DNA of 64,000 bases from assembly GCF_015057245.1 (NCBI RefSeq), contig NZ_SVET01000013.1:7275-71274 (forward strand), read 5' to 3'. This document shows, one piece after another, positions 26,130-34,794 of the stretch (its first letter is position 1; every line of letters starts with the position of its first letter). Made by a program: the position numbers and the translations under genes. The notes below the pieces were generated by a model. The model made no database searches. It was not told the DNA's origin and was given only the letters and a program-made list of their open reading frames with translations. The stretch is from Pseudobutyrivibrio ruminis (GTDB taxonomy: Bacteria; Bacillota; Clostridia; Lachnospirales; Lachnospiraceae).

Positions 26130-26633
26130 TTACTTTTTTAAAATTTTGATAAGCATCTTTTGAAATAAATCTCCCACAACTCCTACATACCAAACACCAG
26201 CTAGCATAGCCGCTGCAATCTGTAGTGGCATACTTCCTACAGCTGCAACATCCATTGGTCCCATAATAGTAAGACCAATAGCCCAGCCTGCCAGCCATGC
26301 TGGTACAAATATTGCTTTTTCTCCAATTGTGCCAAGGATGACTGCGAGCCCACCCATGACAAAAAGTGTGAGATAAAGTGTAAGATTAGGATCAAGAGAA
26401 CTGTGAGCCATTATTGTAAGAGCAATAACAGCCCACGCATCTCCTAATAAGAATCCTAGGGAAACTGGAATTGCTTTTTTGATGTTATTTCCAAGACATG
26501 CAAAAAGTCCTGCACAAATAAGTGCTACCGCACCTACTGTCACACCAATGTAGGGCGATAAAACCGCCCATATTGGTGGAAGCAAGGCAACGGTAAATGC
26601 CAATGTTAAGGCATTAATCCATTTTTCCTTCAT
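26130..26633 (-). CDS. DUF1097-like membrane protein
   Basis: A 167-residue hydrophobic protein with five to six predicted membrane segments, rich in Gly and Ala (YIGVTVGAVALICAGLFACLG, GFLLGDAWAVIAL). It resembles the DUF1097 (YcdZ-like) family, for which no biochemical role is known. It lies between butyrate kinase and the ene-reductase, so may move a substrate or product of the pathway. AAAGGA precedes the ATG. Confidence 0.68.
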   Translation of the reverse strand: MKEKWINALTLAFTVALLPPIWAVLSPYIGVTVGAVALICAGLFACLGNNIKKAIPVSLGFLLGDAWAVIALTIMAHSSLDPNLTLYLTLFVMGGLAVILGTIGEKAIFVPAWLAGWAIGLTIMGPMDVAAVGSMPLQIAAAMLAGVWYVGVVGDLFQKMLIKILKK

Positions 26634-26644
26634 TTTGTAATCCT

Positions 26645-28675
26645 TTATTTATCAATAATTCCTCTGTACTCGTGGTCTACAAAGTTTTCTGGCTTTGCAA
26701 TATCAACAGCTGCAAGATATCCAGAACGAGTACACTGATCAACCTGACCTGGTCTGATAGAATCACCAACAACGAATACTTCAGCATCTCCTGCTGCAGC
26801 CTTTAATTCATCGTAAGGAACAGTCTTCATACCAAGTGCAAAAAGGATTGTATCTGCCTCAAGTGTCTGTTCACCATCTGCATTTTCAACTCTTACTCCA
26901 TCTGGTAAGATTTCAAGACACTTTGTCTTTGGCATTGTCTTCATGCCATGGTTTTCCATCTCCCAAACAAGAGCTTCACGGTAGCTACCGAATGCCTCGT
27001 TTGCAACACGATCAAGCATTTCAACAACTGTTACTTCATGACCTAACTTTGTAAGGTGTAATCCAGTTTCGCAACCAACAAGTCCTCCACCAATCATTAC
27101 AACCTTCTTGCCAACCTTAAGTTCTCCATCATAAACTTCCATAGCCTGATGAGCATTCTCTATACCCTTGATAGGTGGGCATGATGGAAGTGAACCTGTA
27201 GCAATAATCACTGTGTCTGCACCAAAATCTTTTACGAATTCAGGTGTAGCTTCTGTGTAAAGACGAACATCAATATCACGCTTTTCAACTTCGCGGATAA
27301 GTACGTTCTTGAAGTTGCGTAAGTCTGGCTTATCAACATCGATATCTGTGAAGTAAAGAAGTCCTCCAAGATTTCCCTTCTTTTCAACAAGAGTTACCTT
27401 ATGGCCTCTGTCGAATGCTGTGATTGCAGCCTGAAGACCTGCAGGGCCACCACCAATTACAAGAACCTTGTTGCTCTTTGTTGCAGCTGGAAGTGTAGCT
27501 GGGTCAAATGGTAAATGTGCAAGAGGATTGATTCTACAATGACCTACATAAAGAGCAAGCTCCTCGCTTGTGAATGGTAAGTCTGTGTATCCTTCCTCAG
27601 GTGAACCTGGGAAGCAAAGGTAACAGCGTAAACATCTTCTGATGCAATCCTCTTCACCACACTTACACTTGTTTGCAAACTCTGGATCTGCAAGCATCTG
27701 ACGGCCAAGAATAATGAAATCAATCTTACCTTCAGCGATTGCCTTTTCACCCATCTCTGGTGAGTTGATTCCACCAACTGCACCAACTGGAAGCTTTGTA
27801 TACTTCTTGATAATTGAAGCTGGTTCAATGTTAAGACCGTGCTCGTGGAACATAGAGCTTTCTGTACCAGACTTAACTGAATCCTCGTAAATACCACATG
27901 TTACGTGAACAGATGTAATGTAATCCTCAACCCAGCTGATAAACTCACCTGTCTCCTCTGGTGTGATACCATTTGGCTGGTGATCAGTTCCATCGATACG
28001 AAGCTCGATAAGGAAGTCAGGGCCTACTGCTTCACGCATAGCCTTGATAATCTGAATTGGGAATTTTGCACGGTTTTCAAGTGATCCGCCGTACTCATCT
28101 GTTCTTGTATTCATAAGTGGGCTTAAGAACTGTGTAAATAAGAATCCGTGACCACCATGGATAAGTACACCGTCAAAGCCTGCCTTCTGCATATAAGTTG
28201 CAGCTACAGCAAAATCATTTGCTATACGAGCCATATCATCTTCATTCATAGCACGTACATGAACGCCAGCTAAGTTTGTGCACTCTACTGGTCCGATTGC
28301 TTCTTCCTCTGGTCTGAAAGGAACCTTCTCCTTACCACAGTGAACAAGCTCTGCAAGAGCGATACAATCATGGCTCTTGATTCTTTTTGCATACTCTGCA
28401 ACGGCATTGAAAGTTTCCATATCTTCCTCTGGCTTAGCAAAGTCGAATGGTCTAAAGCCTGGAATACGAACAGCATCTCTGAAGTTAACATCTGTCTCGC
28501 CAACGATAACGCATGCGTTACCTCCGATTGCGCCGCTCTCAAGCTTGCGATAAGTAAAATCTCTTGCCTCAGGATTCTGTACAATTAATCCGAATGCCAT
28601 AGGCGCACTTACAATACGGTTCTTGTAAGTTACATTTCCAACTTTCATTGGACTCATTAAGTGTTCAAATTTCAT
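26645..28675 (-). CDS. Fe-S flavin ene-reductase (2,4-dienoyl-CoA reductase/BaiCD type)
   Basis: A protein of about 676 residues. An Old-Yellow-Enzyme FMN barrel (residues 1-370, with HGGHGFLFTQFLSP) is followed by a 4Fe-4S site (CLRCYLC and a fourth Cys in GHCRINP) and an FAD/NAD(P)-binding half (VIGGGPAGLQAA, MIGGGLVGCETG). Relatives reduce C=C bonds conjugated to a carbonyl, including bile acids, enoates, flavones and trimethylamine-type substrates. The start at 28675 is preferred because GGAG lies 7 bases before it; the frame extends to 28756 without a ribosome site. It probably reduces the entry substrate of the operon. Confidence 0.88.
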   Translation of the reverse strand: MKFEHLMSPMKVGNVTYKNRIVSAPMAFGLIVQNPEARDFTYRKLESGAIGGNACVIVGETDVNFRDAVRIPGFRPFDFAKPEEDMETFNAVAEYAKRIKSHDCIALAELVHCGKEKVPFRPEEEAIGPVECTNLAGVHVRAMNEDDMARIANDFAVAATYMQKAGFDGVLIHGGHGFLFTQFLSPLMNTRTDEYGGSLENRAKFPIQIIKAMREAVGPDFLIELRIDGTDHQPNGITPEETGEFISWVEDYITSVHVTCGIYEDSVKSGTESSMFHEHGLNIEPASIIKKYTKLPVGAVGGINSPEMGEKAIAEGKIDFIILGRQMLADPEFANKCKCGEEDCIRRCLRCYLCFPGSPEEGYTDLPFTSEELALYVGHCRINPLAHLPFDPATLPAATKSNKVLVIGGGPAGLQAAITAFDRGHKVTLVEKKGNLGGLLYFTDIDVDKPDLRNFKNVLIREVEKRDIDVRLYTEATPEFVKDFGADTVIIATGSLPSCPPIKGIENAHQAMEVYDGELKVGKKVVMIGGGLVGCETGLHLTKLGHEVTVVEMLDRVANEAFGSYREALVWEMENHGMKTMPKTKCLEILPDGVRVENADGEQTLEADTILFALGMKTVPYDELKAAAGDAEVFVVGDSIRPGQVDQCTRSGYLAAVDIAKPENFVDHEYRGIIDK

Positions 28676-28688
28676 GGTTTTTCTCCTT

Positions 28689-29150
28689 TTACACTTCTCC
28701 AGTAATTTTTCTGGCCAGCATTTCTGCTGGTCTGTTCCATAAGAATGAAACAACATATCCTACTAAGTAGATAGGAATGAATGTAGAAATCATTGCAAAG
28801 AAATATGCAACGACTGGAGCGTGACTCAAAATAACAACATTAAAGTAAGTAAGGAAAATACAGTTGACGACTACATACACAAGATTGACAATTACATTCA
28901 CTAAAAGTCCGAATGGTAATGTATCCTGCTTTGCCTTACAAGCGCTTGCAAATTTTAATCCCCAAGATACTGCTGGCAAAAACATTCCAACAAAAAAAGA
29001 GATTACATATGCAAGTGTGAAATTGATTAATAAAAGTTTAGGTACAACGGTACGTGTTGCGATAAGCTGTGCAGCTAAAGAAATAGCAAACGCTATAGGA
29101 ATATTTGTTATCAATACGTTTAAAACTTTACATTTTTTGCTCATGTTCAT
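28689..29150 (-). CDS. Four-helix membrane protein, unknown function
   Basis: A 153-residue protein with about four hydrophobic helices (ITNIPIAFAISLAAQLIA, YVISFFVGMFLPAVSW, LVNVIVNLVYVVVNCIFL, YFFAMISTFIPIYLVGYVVSF). It may belong to the DUF2798-type small membrane proteins, but that is not certain. It lies between the flavoprotein and the ene-reductase in one operon. A membrane role in substrate entry is possible. GGGAG lies 10 bases before the chosen ATG; a second ATG two codons on would also fit. Confidence 0.6.
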   Translation of the reverse strand: MNMSKKCKVLNVLITNIPIAFAISLAAQLIATRTVVPKLLLINFTLAYVISFFVGMFLPAVSWGLKFASACKAKQDTLPFGLLVNVIVNLVYVVVNCIFLTYFNVVILSHAPVVAYFFAMISTFIPIYLVGYVVSFLWNRPAEMLARKITGEV

Positions 29151-29178
29151 TATCGTACATCTCCCTGTTATTTAATTT

Positions 29179-30123
29179 TTAGATACCCTTAAACTGCTTG
29201 TTTTTGTAGCGTCCAATTTTGCTTGCTACAATTTCTCTGTTTTCTGGATTTGCAAAGAAACCGCCCTGTGTGTGTGCTATCTCTTCAAGATGCTTTGCAC
29301 GTCCTGCTACTGTGGTTCTGTCCTTGAGAAGGCCATCCTTCTGAATAACAAATTTCCACTTGCCATCAGCTGTCTGCTCAAGATTTCCACCTGCGCCACA
29401 AACCTGGCACTCAATTGGATAATGAAGTCCATCCCACTGCATCTCGCCAAGTACAAGTGCATTACTGTGGCAGTTTGGACACCATCCCATGTCCTCGTCA
29501 CCGAGCCATCCTCTTTCTTCAACTGGAGTCTGAACTGCTTTGATGATGTTCTCACCCATCTTGTGAGCTCTTTCAATGAGATCATCCTTGAGAAGTACCT
29601 GAGAAGGGCCAGGAACCTGAGTTGCAAGAAGCATATCTACTACCTTGAAGTCTGTAGTAAACATGGTTGCCTGCATACCTTCAAGAGCCATTGCTTGCCA
29701 TGCTCTTGTGGAACCACCCACTGAGATAAGACCTGCTACACGGTCCTTGTGCTCGATAGCACCAATTGTTTCGAGGAATGCTGTCTCGTAGCTAAGACTG
29801 CGCTGTGCGAATGTAAGATAGTTTGATGCTGGCATCAAATCATATGTTGGTGCTGCAAAAATTACAGCATCCTGATTAAGCATGACATCCATAATCTTTT
29901 TCTTGTCATCCTTCTTATCGAGGATACATCCAACATGCTTACCCTGAGACATTCCGATAGTACAAGAAGTACATCCTGTACAATCCATAATGTTGTAGTC
30001 TCTGAGGTTGATCATAGTGACTTCTGCACCAGCCTCCTCACAGGCGATAAGCGCCTCCTTCAACAAAATTTCGCTGTTGCTGTCCTTTCTACCGGCAGCA
30101 ACACCCATTACTTTAATAGCCAT
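29179..30123 (-). CDS. FMN-reductase/flavodoxin domain with C-terminal zinc ribbon
   Basis: A protein of about 314 residues. The N-terminal 200 residues are an NADPH-dependent FMN reductase/iron-sulfur flavoprotein fold (GVAAGRKDSNSEILL, MDCTGCTSC, FAAPTYDLMPA). The C-terminal part carries two CxxC pairs (CPNC and CQVC), a likely zinc ribbon or rubredoxin-like site that is uncommon in this family. It is the first gene of the long operon and would supply electrons to the ene-reductase or itself reduce the substrate. Two adjacent ATGs follow GGAG; the second (30123) is best spaced at 7 bases. Confidence 0.77.
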   Translation of the reverse strand: MAIKVMGVAAGRKDSNSEILLKEALIACEEAGAEVTMINLRDYNIMDCTGCTSCTIGMSQGKHVGCILDKKDDKKKIMDVMLNQDAVIFAAPTYDLMPASNYLTFAQRSLSYETAFLETIGAIEHKDRVAGLISVGGSTRAWQAMALEGMQATMFTTDFKVVDMLLATQVPGPSQVLLKDDLIERAHKMGENIIKAVQTPVEERGWLGDEDMGWCPNCHSNALVLGEMQWDGLHYPIECQVCGAGGNLEQTADGKWKFVIQKDGLLKDRTTVAGRAKHLEEIAHTQGGFFANPENREIVASKIGRYKNKQFKGI

Positions 30124-30181
30124 CATTATTCTCCTTTTACTTTTGTTTGATAAAAATATAACAATCTTTTTGTATATATTC

Positions 30182-30242
30182 ATCAGACATAAATTCAATT
30201 AAATCTATAAAAAGGAGATTACTTTTCCGACATTTGTCTGAT
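30182..30242. promoter_or_regulatory. Inverted repeat in the pucR-like/flavoprotein intergenic region
   Basis: ATCAGACA (30182-30189) and TGTCTGAT (30235-30242) are perfect inverted 8-mers in the divergent gap, and GACA-TT-TGTC half sites sit inside the second. They are plausible operators for the PucR-type regulator controlling both its own gene and the operon. Confidence 0.45.
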
Positions 30243-30272
30243 ATACTCAGTAAGTATTCTTTGGAGGTTATT

Positions 30273-31550
30273 ATGGAAGAAATGAACAACGAATTACTAG
30301 AAATGACCGATTTTATTAAGAATTATCAACAACTCCAACAAAAAAAGGAGTCTCTTTTCACTGTATTACGCCATGGACATGAGTTAAATCTTATCCTACA
30401 AAAGGCGTATGGCTATTTGAATAATCCTATAAACATCTGTGATAGTAGCTTTTCTATTATAGACTCTTACCCTACAGTTGATGATTATCGCTCTTTGGAA
30501 GTTAGAAACGACCGACTTTCTTTAAAGAATGTTTTCTCAAATGATATGAAAGAATCCAGCCTCACTGACAATATTTACCACAGTATCTACCCATTTATCA
30601 CTAAAGTCGATGACTTTGAATATGACTGGGCATTTGAAAGCATACGCATTAATCGTTCAGTTGTTGGATATGTTTGTGTAAGAGGAATTAATAGAGAGTT
30701 TACAGATGATGATTTAGAGCTAATCCACCATTTGTCCCATATCATTTCAGTTTATCTACAGAAGAACAATTCCTATATAAATCCGCGTGGAATCACAACA
30801 GACAGATTTCTTAAACAGTTATTATTGGGACATTTTGAAAATGAAGACACTATTAAATCTCAGATTTCATCCATAGGTTATAAACCGAGCAACAACTACT
30901 ACCTTATGGCTTATGATTTTGTTGATTCAGGTTCAAAATTACTTGCAACTGATTATTTCATTCAGCAGCTCCAGGCTATATTCCCTTACGGAATTACTGG
31001 TACTTACGAAGGACAGCTGGTTACTCTTTTACCTGCCAAGCACACCACACCTTTTAGCGGAGCAACAGAAGATCGATTACATACCTTTCTATTAATGAAC
31101 AGGATGATTAGTACCATAAGCTTCGTATTTACGAATTTAACTGAAGCGCCTACTTATTTCGAGCAATGCAAATGTATATTCGGAATGATTGATTTGGAAG
31201 ATAATATTGGAAATACGTTAAGATATGGAGATTATTGTTTACGTCATATTACTACACTTTTGGATGATCCTTCGCTATTTTTAGCTACAATACATCCAGC
31301 CATTAAATTTATGCAGTCATATGATGCAGACAACTCTACAGATTATTTGAATACTTTAGAAACTTATATAAAAACCAATAGGAGTGCTCCAGCCGCAGCA
31401 GAAGCACTCCACATACATAAATCCACTTTTTTCTATAGACTTGAAAAAATGAAGTCACTTTTTAACATTGATATATCTAATCCTGATAACATGTTTGCCT
31501 ATGAAATATCTCTCAAAATTTTGGATATTTCAAAGAAATATCGATACTAG
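30273..31550 (+). CDS. PucR/CdaR-type transcriptional regulator
   Basis: A regulator of about 425 residues. The N-terminal half contains a GAF-like sensor domain (INICDSSFSIIDSYP, SVVGYVCVRG, DDDLELIHHLSHIIS). The C-terminal 60 residues are the PucR helix-turn-helix (SAPAAAEALHIHKSTFFYRLEKMKSLF). An upstream TTG in frame at 30234 has no ribosome site, while GGAGG lies 5 bases before the ATG at 30273. It is divergent from the acyl/ene-reductase operon and likely activates it in the presence of its substrate. Confidence 0.83.
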   Translation: MEEMNNELLEMTDFIKNYQQLQQKKESLFTVLRHGHELNLILQKAYGYLNNPINICDSSFSIIDSYPTVDDYRSLEVRNDRLSLKNVFSNDMKESSLTDNIYHSIYPFITKVDDFEYDWAFESIRINRSVVGYVCVRGINREFTDDDLELIHHLSHIISVYLQKNNSYINPRGITTDRFLKQLLLGHFENEDTIKSQISSIGYKPSNNYYLMAYDFVDSGSKLLATDYFIQQLQAIFPYGITGTYEGQLVTLLPAKHTTPFSGATEDRLHTFLLMNRMISTISFVFTNLTEAPTYFEQCKCIFGMIDLEDNIGNTLRYGDYCLRHITTLLDDPSLFLATIHPAIKFMQSYDADNSTDYLNTLETYIKTNRSAPAAAEALHIHKSTFFYRLEKMKSLFNIDISNPDNMFAYEISLKILDISKKYRY

Positions 31551-31554
31551 TCGA

Positions 31555-32781
31555 TTATCTTTTAGATAAGATTCTGTATAGGAATGTAAATATGATTCCA
31601 GCTACAGAAAAGCTTAATGCAATAATAAATGCCTGCTGATAAGCACCTGTTGTTGCATATGTATTTCTCATGATTTGTGGACCAAAATATCCTGCAAGGG
31701 CAAAACCAATAAACATAATTCCATAGTTTACGCTGTTGTTCTTTGGACCGAACTGGTCTGCTGTGAATCCTGGATAAACACCCATAAATGAACCAAAGCT
31801 GATTCCTACGATTGCAAGACCAACATAGAACAAGCCAGCTGCTGAGGTTCCGCAATTATAAAGAATTATTCCTCCAATGCAACCAAGCATACATGCAATC
31901 ATAAGTGTATTAATTCTGCCTAGCTTATCTGAAATATAGCCTGCCAGAATTCGTCCAAAGGCGTTAAAAAGTGCAAGTAAAGATACTGCAAGTGAAGCCT
32001 GTACTGCTGTCATTCCAATCATGTTTTGTGCAACTGAAGATGCCTGAGAAATAATCATCATGCCAGAGAAAGCTCCACATGTTAATAATAACAACATCAC
32101 ATAAAATACTGGTGTCTTAAGCATTTCTTTCCAGTCTTTATTTACTACATCCGCACTTGCTCCCACTGTATTTGAAGTATATCCTGCAGGTGTATATCCT
32201 TCTGGACACTGTTCCAAAAACATACAAGAAACAGCAATAAGCACAATAAAGATAATACCAACTAGCTTGAATGCAAAGCTTGCATCTGTTCTTGAAACAA
32301 TTGCTGTAACAATTGGTGGTAAAATTACTGAACTTGCACCATAAACCGCTGTTGTTATTCCACCAATTAATCCTCTTTTATCTGGGAAGAATTTTACACA
32401 TGTAGAAATAACACTTCCATAGGCCATCCCAAGACCAAGTCCACCGATAATACCGTAAGTCACAATTAAATATCCTACACTAGTAGCAAATCCTGACAAG
32501 AACATGCCAAGTCCCCACATAATTCCACCAACTAGAATTACTTTCTTAGGACCGAATTTGTCATTGAACCATCCTCCTGAAATCATTGTGATTGGTCCAA
32601 CAGAGTTTGCAATAGTGTAAACGATTGCTAAATCACCTGGTGTGATATTGCCACCCATTGTGGCATTGAAATAATCTGCCATTGCGGCAGAAAAAACGCT
32701 CCATGCATAAATAGAGCCAAGGCAAAGATTAATAAAACATCCTGCCAATAAGATAATCCATCTTTTTTTGTCTAAATTCAT
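31555..32781 (-). CDS. OFA-family major facilitator transporter
   Basis: A 408-residue MFS protein with twelve membrane segments. The N-terminus (RWIILLAGCFINLCLGSIYAWSVFS) and GWFNDKFGPKKVILVGG are typical of the oxalate/formate antiporter family; members carry monocarboxylates or aromatic acids. It is convergent with the PucR-type gene, 4 bases from its stop, and probably imports a substrate of, or exports a product from, the adjacent operon. AAGGAG precedes the start. Confidence 0.85.
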   Translation of the reverse strand: MNLDKKRWIILLAGCFINLCLGSIYAWSVFSAAMADYFNATMGGNITPGDLAIVYTIANSVGPITMISGGWFNDKFGPKKVILVGGIMWGLGMFLSGFATSVGYLIVTYGIIGGLGLGMAYGSVISTCVKFFPDKRGLIGGITTAVYGASSVILPPIVTAIVSRTDASFAFKLVGIIFIVLIAVSCMFLEQCPEGYTPAGYTSNTVGASADVVNKDWKEMLKTPVFYVMLLLLTCGAFSGMMIISQASSVAQNMIGMTAVQASLAVSLLALFNAFGRILAGYISDKLGRINTLMIACMLGCIGGIILYNCGTSAAGLFYVGLAIVGISFGSFMGVYPGFTADQFGPKNNSVNYGIMFIGFALAGYFGPQIMRNTYATTGAYQQAFIIALSFSVAGIIFTFLYRILSKR

Positions 32782-32867
32782 TTTATTCTCCTTCTAATCC
32801 TTAGGTTGAAGATTGGAGAATAAATAAGTTATAAGATTTCGCAGCAATTGCATTCTAACTATAAAAA

Positions 32868-32899
32868 AAATAAATGTCAATTTGCATCGACATTTATTT
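32868..32899 (-). terminator. Terminator after the TrmH-type gene
   Basis: AAATAAATGTC and GACATTTATTT are perfect 11-base complements with a 10-base loop, followed on the minus strand by TTTTT. It marks the end of the pepF-dnaE-pfkA-trmH group. Confidence 0.72.
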
Positions 32900-32916
32900 C
32901 TTTAGCTTATATTTTA

Positions 32917-33723
32917 TTATTTTCTCTGTCTGTGAGTTTCATACATCAGCAAACTAGCTGCAACTGATGCATTTAAAGATTCTAACTGGCCTTCCATTGG
33001 AATCTTTAAGTAGCTTGTTGCAAGGGCCGACATTTCGTCAGTCAGACCATTGCCTTCATTTCCAATCATGAAAGCTGTAGGGCCAGTGAAATCAAGCTCG
33101 TCGTAGAATTTCTCTCCCTTTAGGTGAGCAGCATAAACTGAAAGCCCATGCTTTTCTTCAAGCTCTTTGATAGTAGCGCCTAGGTCTGAAACTATCATGT
33201 GTGGCACTCTAAAAATGCTTCCCATAGTAGAGCGTACAACCTTGGGTGAATAGATGTCCACTGTGGTGTTGTTCATGATAATGCCGGTAGCACCTGCCCC
33301 CTCAGCAGTACGAACAATGGTGCCCATATTGCCAGGGTCCTGCAGTGACTCAAGAATAACCACATGAGCTGGCTTGCCTGAAGCAGTGCCTAGCACATCA
33401 TCCATTGTGAAATCCTGCATCTTTACAAGAGCAAGAACTCCCTGTGGTGTGACAGTGTCGCACATGGTTTTGAATACATTTGTAGCTACCTCTTCCACGT
33501 GAACATTAGGAGCCTTTTCCCTCATTTGAGAAAGAAAAGACTTGCCCTCGGCTGTGGATTCAAAGCCCTCTATGATATATACACTATCCAAAAGATTGGC
33601 TGGGACTTCTGCAACTGCACGAATCCCTTCAATCACAAAAAGCCTTTGAGCTTTACGCTCTCTGGCTTTTTTGTTAAGTGCAATAATATTTTTGATTTGA
33701 TTGTTATTAGTACTTGTAATCAT
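32917..33723 (-). CDS. SpoU/TrmH-type RNA 2'-O-methyltransferase
   Basis: A 268-residue rRNA or tRNA methyltransferase. An N-terminal substrate-binding domain (ITSTNNNQIKNIIALNKKARERK) precedes the knotted SPOUT domain with the three usual motifs: ESLQDPGNMGTIVRTAEGAGATG, MIGNEGNGL and ESLNASVAASLLMYE. It transfers methyl from SAM to a ribose 2'-OH. Its start lies within the end of pfkA (17-base overlap), so they are translated together. Confidence 0.9.
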   Translation of the reverse strand: MITSTNNNQIKNIIALNKKARERKAQRLFVIEGIRAVAEVPANLLDSVYIIEGFESTAEGKSFLSQMREKAPNVHVEEVATNVFKTMCDTVTPQGVLALVKMQDFTMDDVLGTASGKPAHVVILESLQDPGNMGTIVRTAEGAGATGIIMNNTTVDIYSPKVVRSTMGSIFRVPHMIVSDLGATIKELEEKHGLSVYAAHLKGEKFYDELDFTGPTAFMIGNEGNGLTDEMSALATSYLKIPMEGQLESLNASVAASLLMYETHRQRK

Positions 33724-34693
33724 TGTTCAAAGATTTGCAAAGTGAGTACTGGTACTCATCAACGTCCTTCTTCATAGCAAGTGCCTCGTCGATATCGAAA
33801 TCAACGAACTCACCATGTCTATAACCAACTACACGGTTTGTCTTTCCTTCGCAAAGAAGGTCAACAGCCTTTGCACCCATAGTAGATGCATATACACGGT
33901 CCTTACATGTAGGTGAACCACCACGCTGCATGTGACCAAGGATTGTAGCACGTGTCTCGATACCTGTAGCAGCTTCGATACGCTTAGCCATAGATGTTGA
34001 GTGACCGATACCCTCTGCATTGATAATGATGTGGTGCTGCTTGCCCTTCTTACGTCCTTCGATAATGTGGTTTACAAGCTTCTGCTCATCATAATCATAA
34101 CGCTCTGGAAGAAGTACATCCTCAGCACCGTTTGCAATACCGCACCAAAGAGCGATATAACCAGCGCCACGTCCCATAACCTCGATGATTGAGCAACGCT
34201 CATGAGATGTAGATGTATCACGAACCTTATCGATAGCTTCCATAGCTGTGTTTACAGCTGTATCGAAACCGATTGTGTACTCTGTACAAGCAATATCAAG
34301 ATCGATTGTACCTGGAAGACCGATTGTGTTGATTCCGTACTTAGAAATCTTCTGAGCACCCTTGAATGAACCGTCACCACCGATAACAACGAGGCCATCG
34401 ATACCTGCAGCGATTGCATTCTTAGCAGCCTTCTCCTGGTACTCAGGATTAAGCATCTCTAAACAACGTGCTGTCTGAAGAATAGTACCACCACGCTGAA
34501 TAGTCTCTGAAACGCTATGTGCGTCCATATCTATAATCTCGCCTGAAAGTAATCCGGCGTAACCTCTTCTAATACCCTTTACCTTCTTGCCTCTAGCGAT
34601 TGCCTGACGAACAACAGCACGAATAGCGGCATTCATGCCTGGAGCGTCACCACCTGAGGTAAGTACACCAATTGTGTTTACTTTATCTGCCAT
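33707..34693 (-). CDS. pfkA: 6-phosphofructokinase
   Basis: A 328-residue glycolytic enzyme that phosphorylates fructose 6-phosphate. It has TSGGDAPGMNAAIR at the N-terminus, GGDGSFKGA for nucleotide binding (GGDGS favours ATP rather than pyrophosphate) and PGTIDLDIACTEYTIGFDTA. In the catalytic stretch the usual TIDND reads TIDLD; both aspartates are kept. GGAGG precedes the ATG. It follows dnaE by 101 bases and overlaps the methyltransferase gene. Confidence 0.95.
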   Translation of the reverse strand: MADKVNTIGVLTSGGDAPGMNAAIRAVVRQAIARGKKVKGIRRGYAGLLSGEIIDMDAHSVSETIQRGGTILQTARCLEMLNPEYQEKAAKNAIAAGIDGLVVIGGDGSFKGAQKISKYGINTIGLPGTIDLDIACTEYTIGFDTAVNTAMEAIDKVRDTSTSHERCSIIEVMGRGAGYIALWCGIANGAEDVLLPERYDYDEQKLVNHIIEGRKKGKQHHIIINAEGIGHSTSMAKRIEAATGIETRATILGHMQRGGSPTCKDRVYASTMGAKAVDLLCEGKTNRVVGYRHGEFVDFDIDEALAMKKDVDEYQYSLCKSLNNDYKY

Positions 34694-34794
34694 TTTGATA
34701 AATCCTCCTAAAATATCCCACTGAAAACAATTCCAATCTATTTTATCCTCTTTTTTCGCTTATTTCAATAAAAAATCACTCTTTTTCATTGAAA

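Noticed and set aside
33707..34693. PfkA as an inactive or pyrophosphate-dependent variant
   Set aside because: TIDND reads TIDLD, but both Asp are kept and GGDGS fits the ATP-dependent type, so it is treated as normal.
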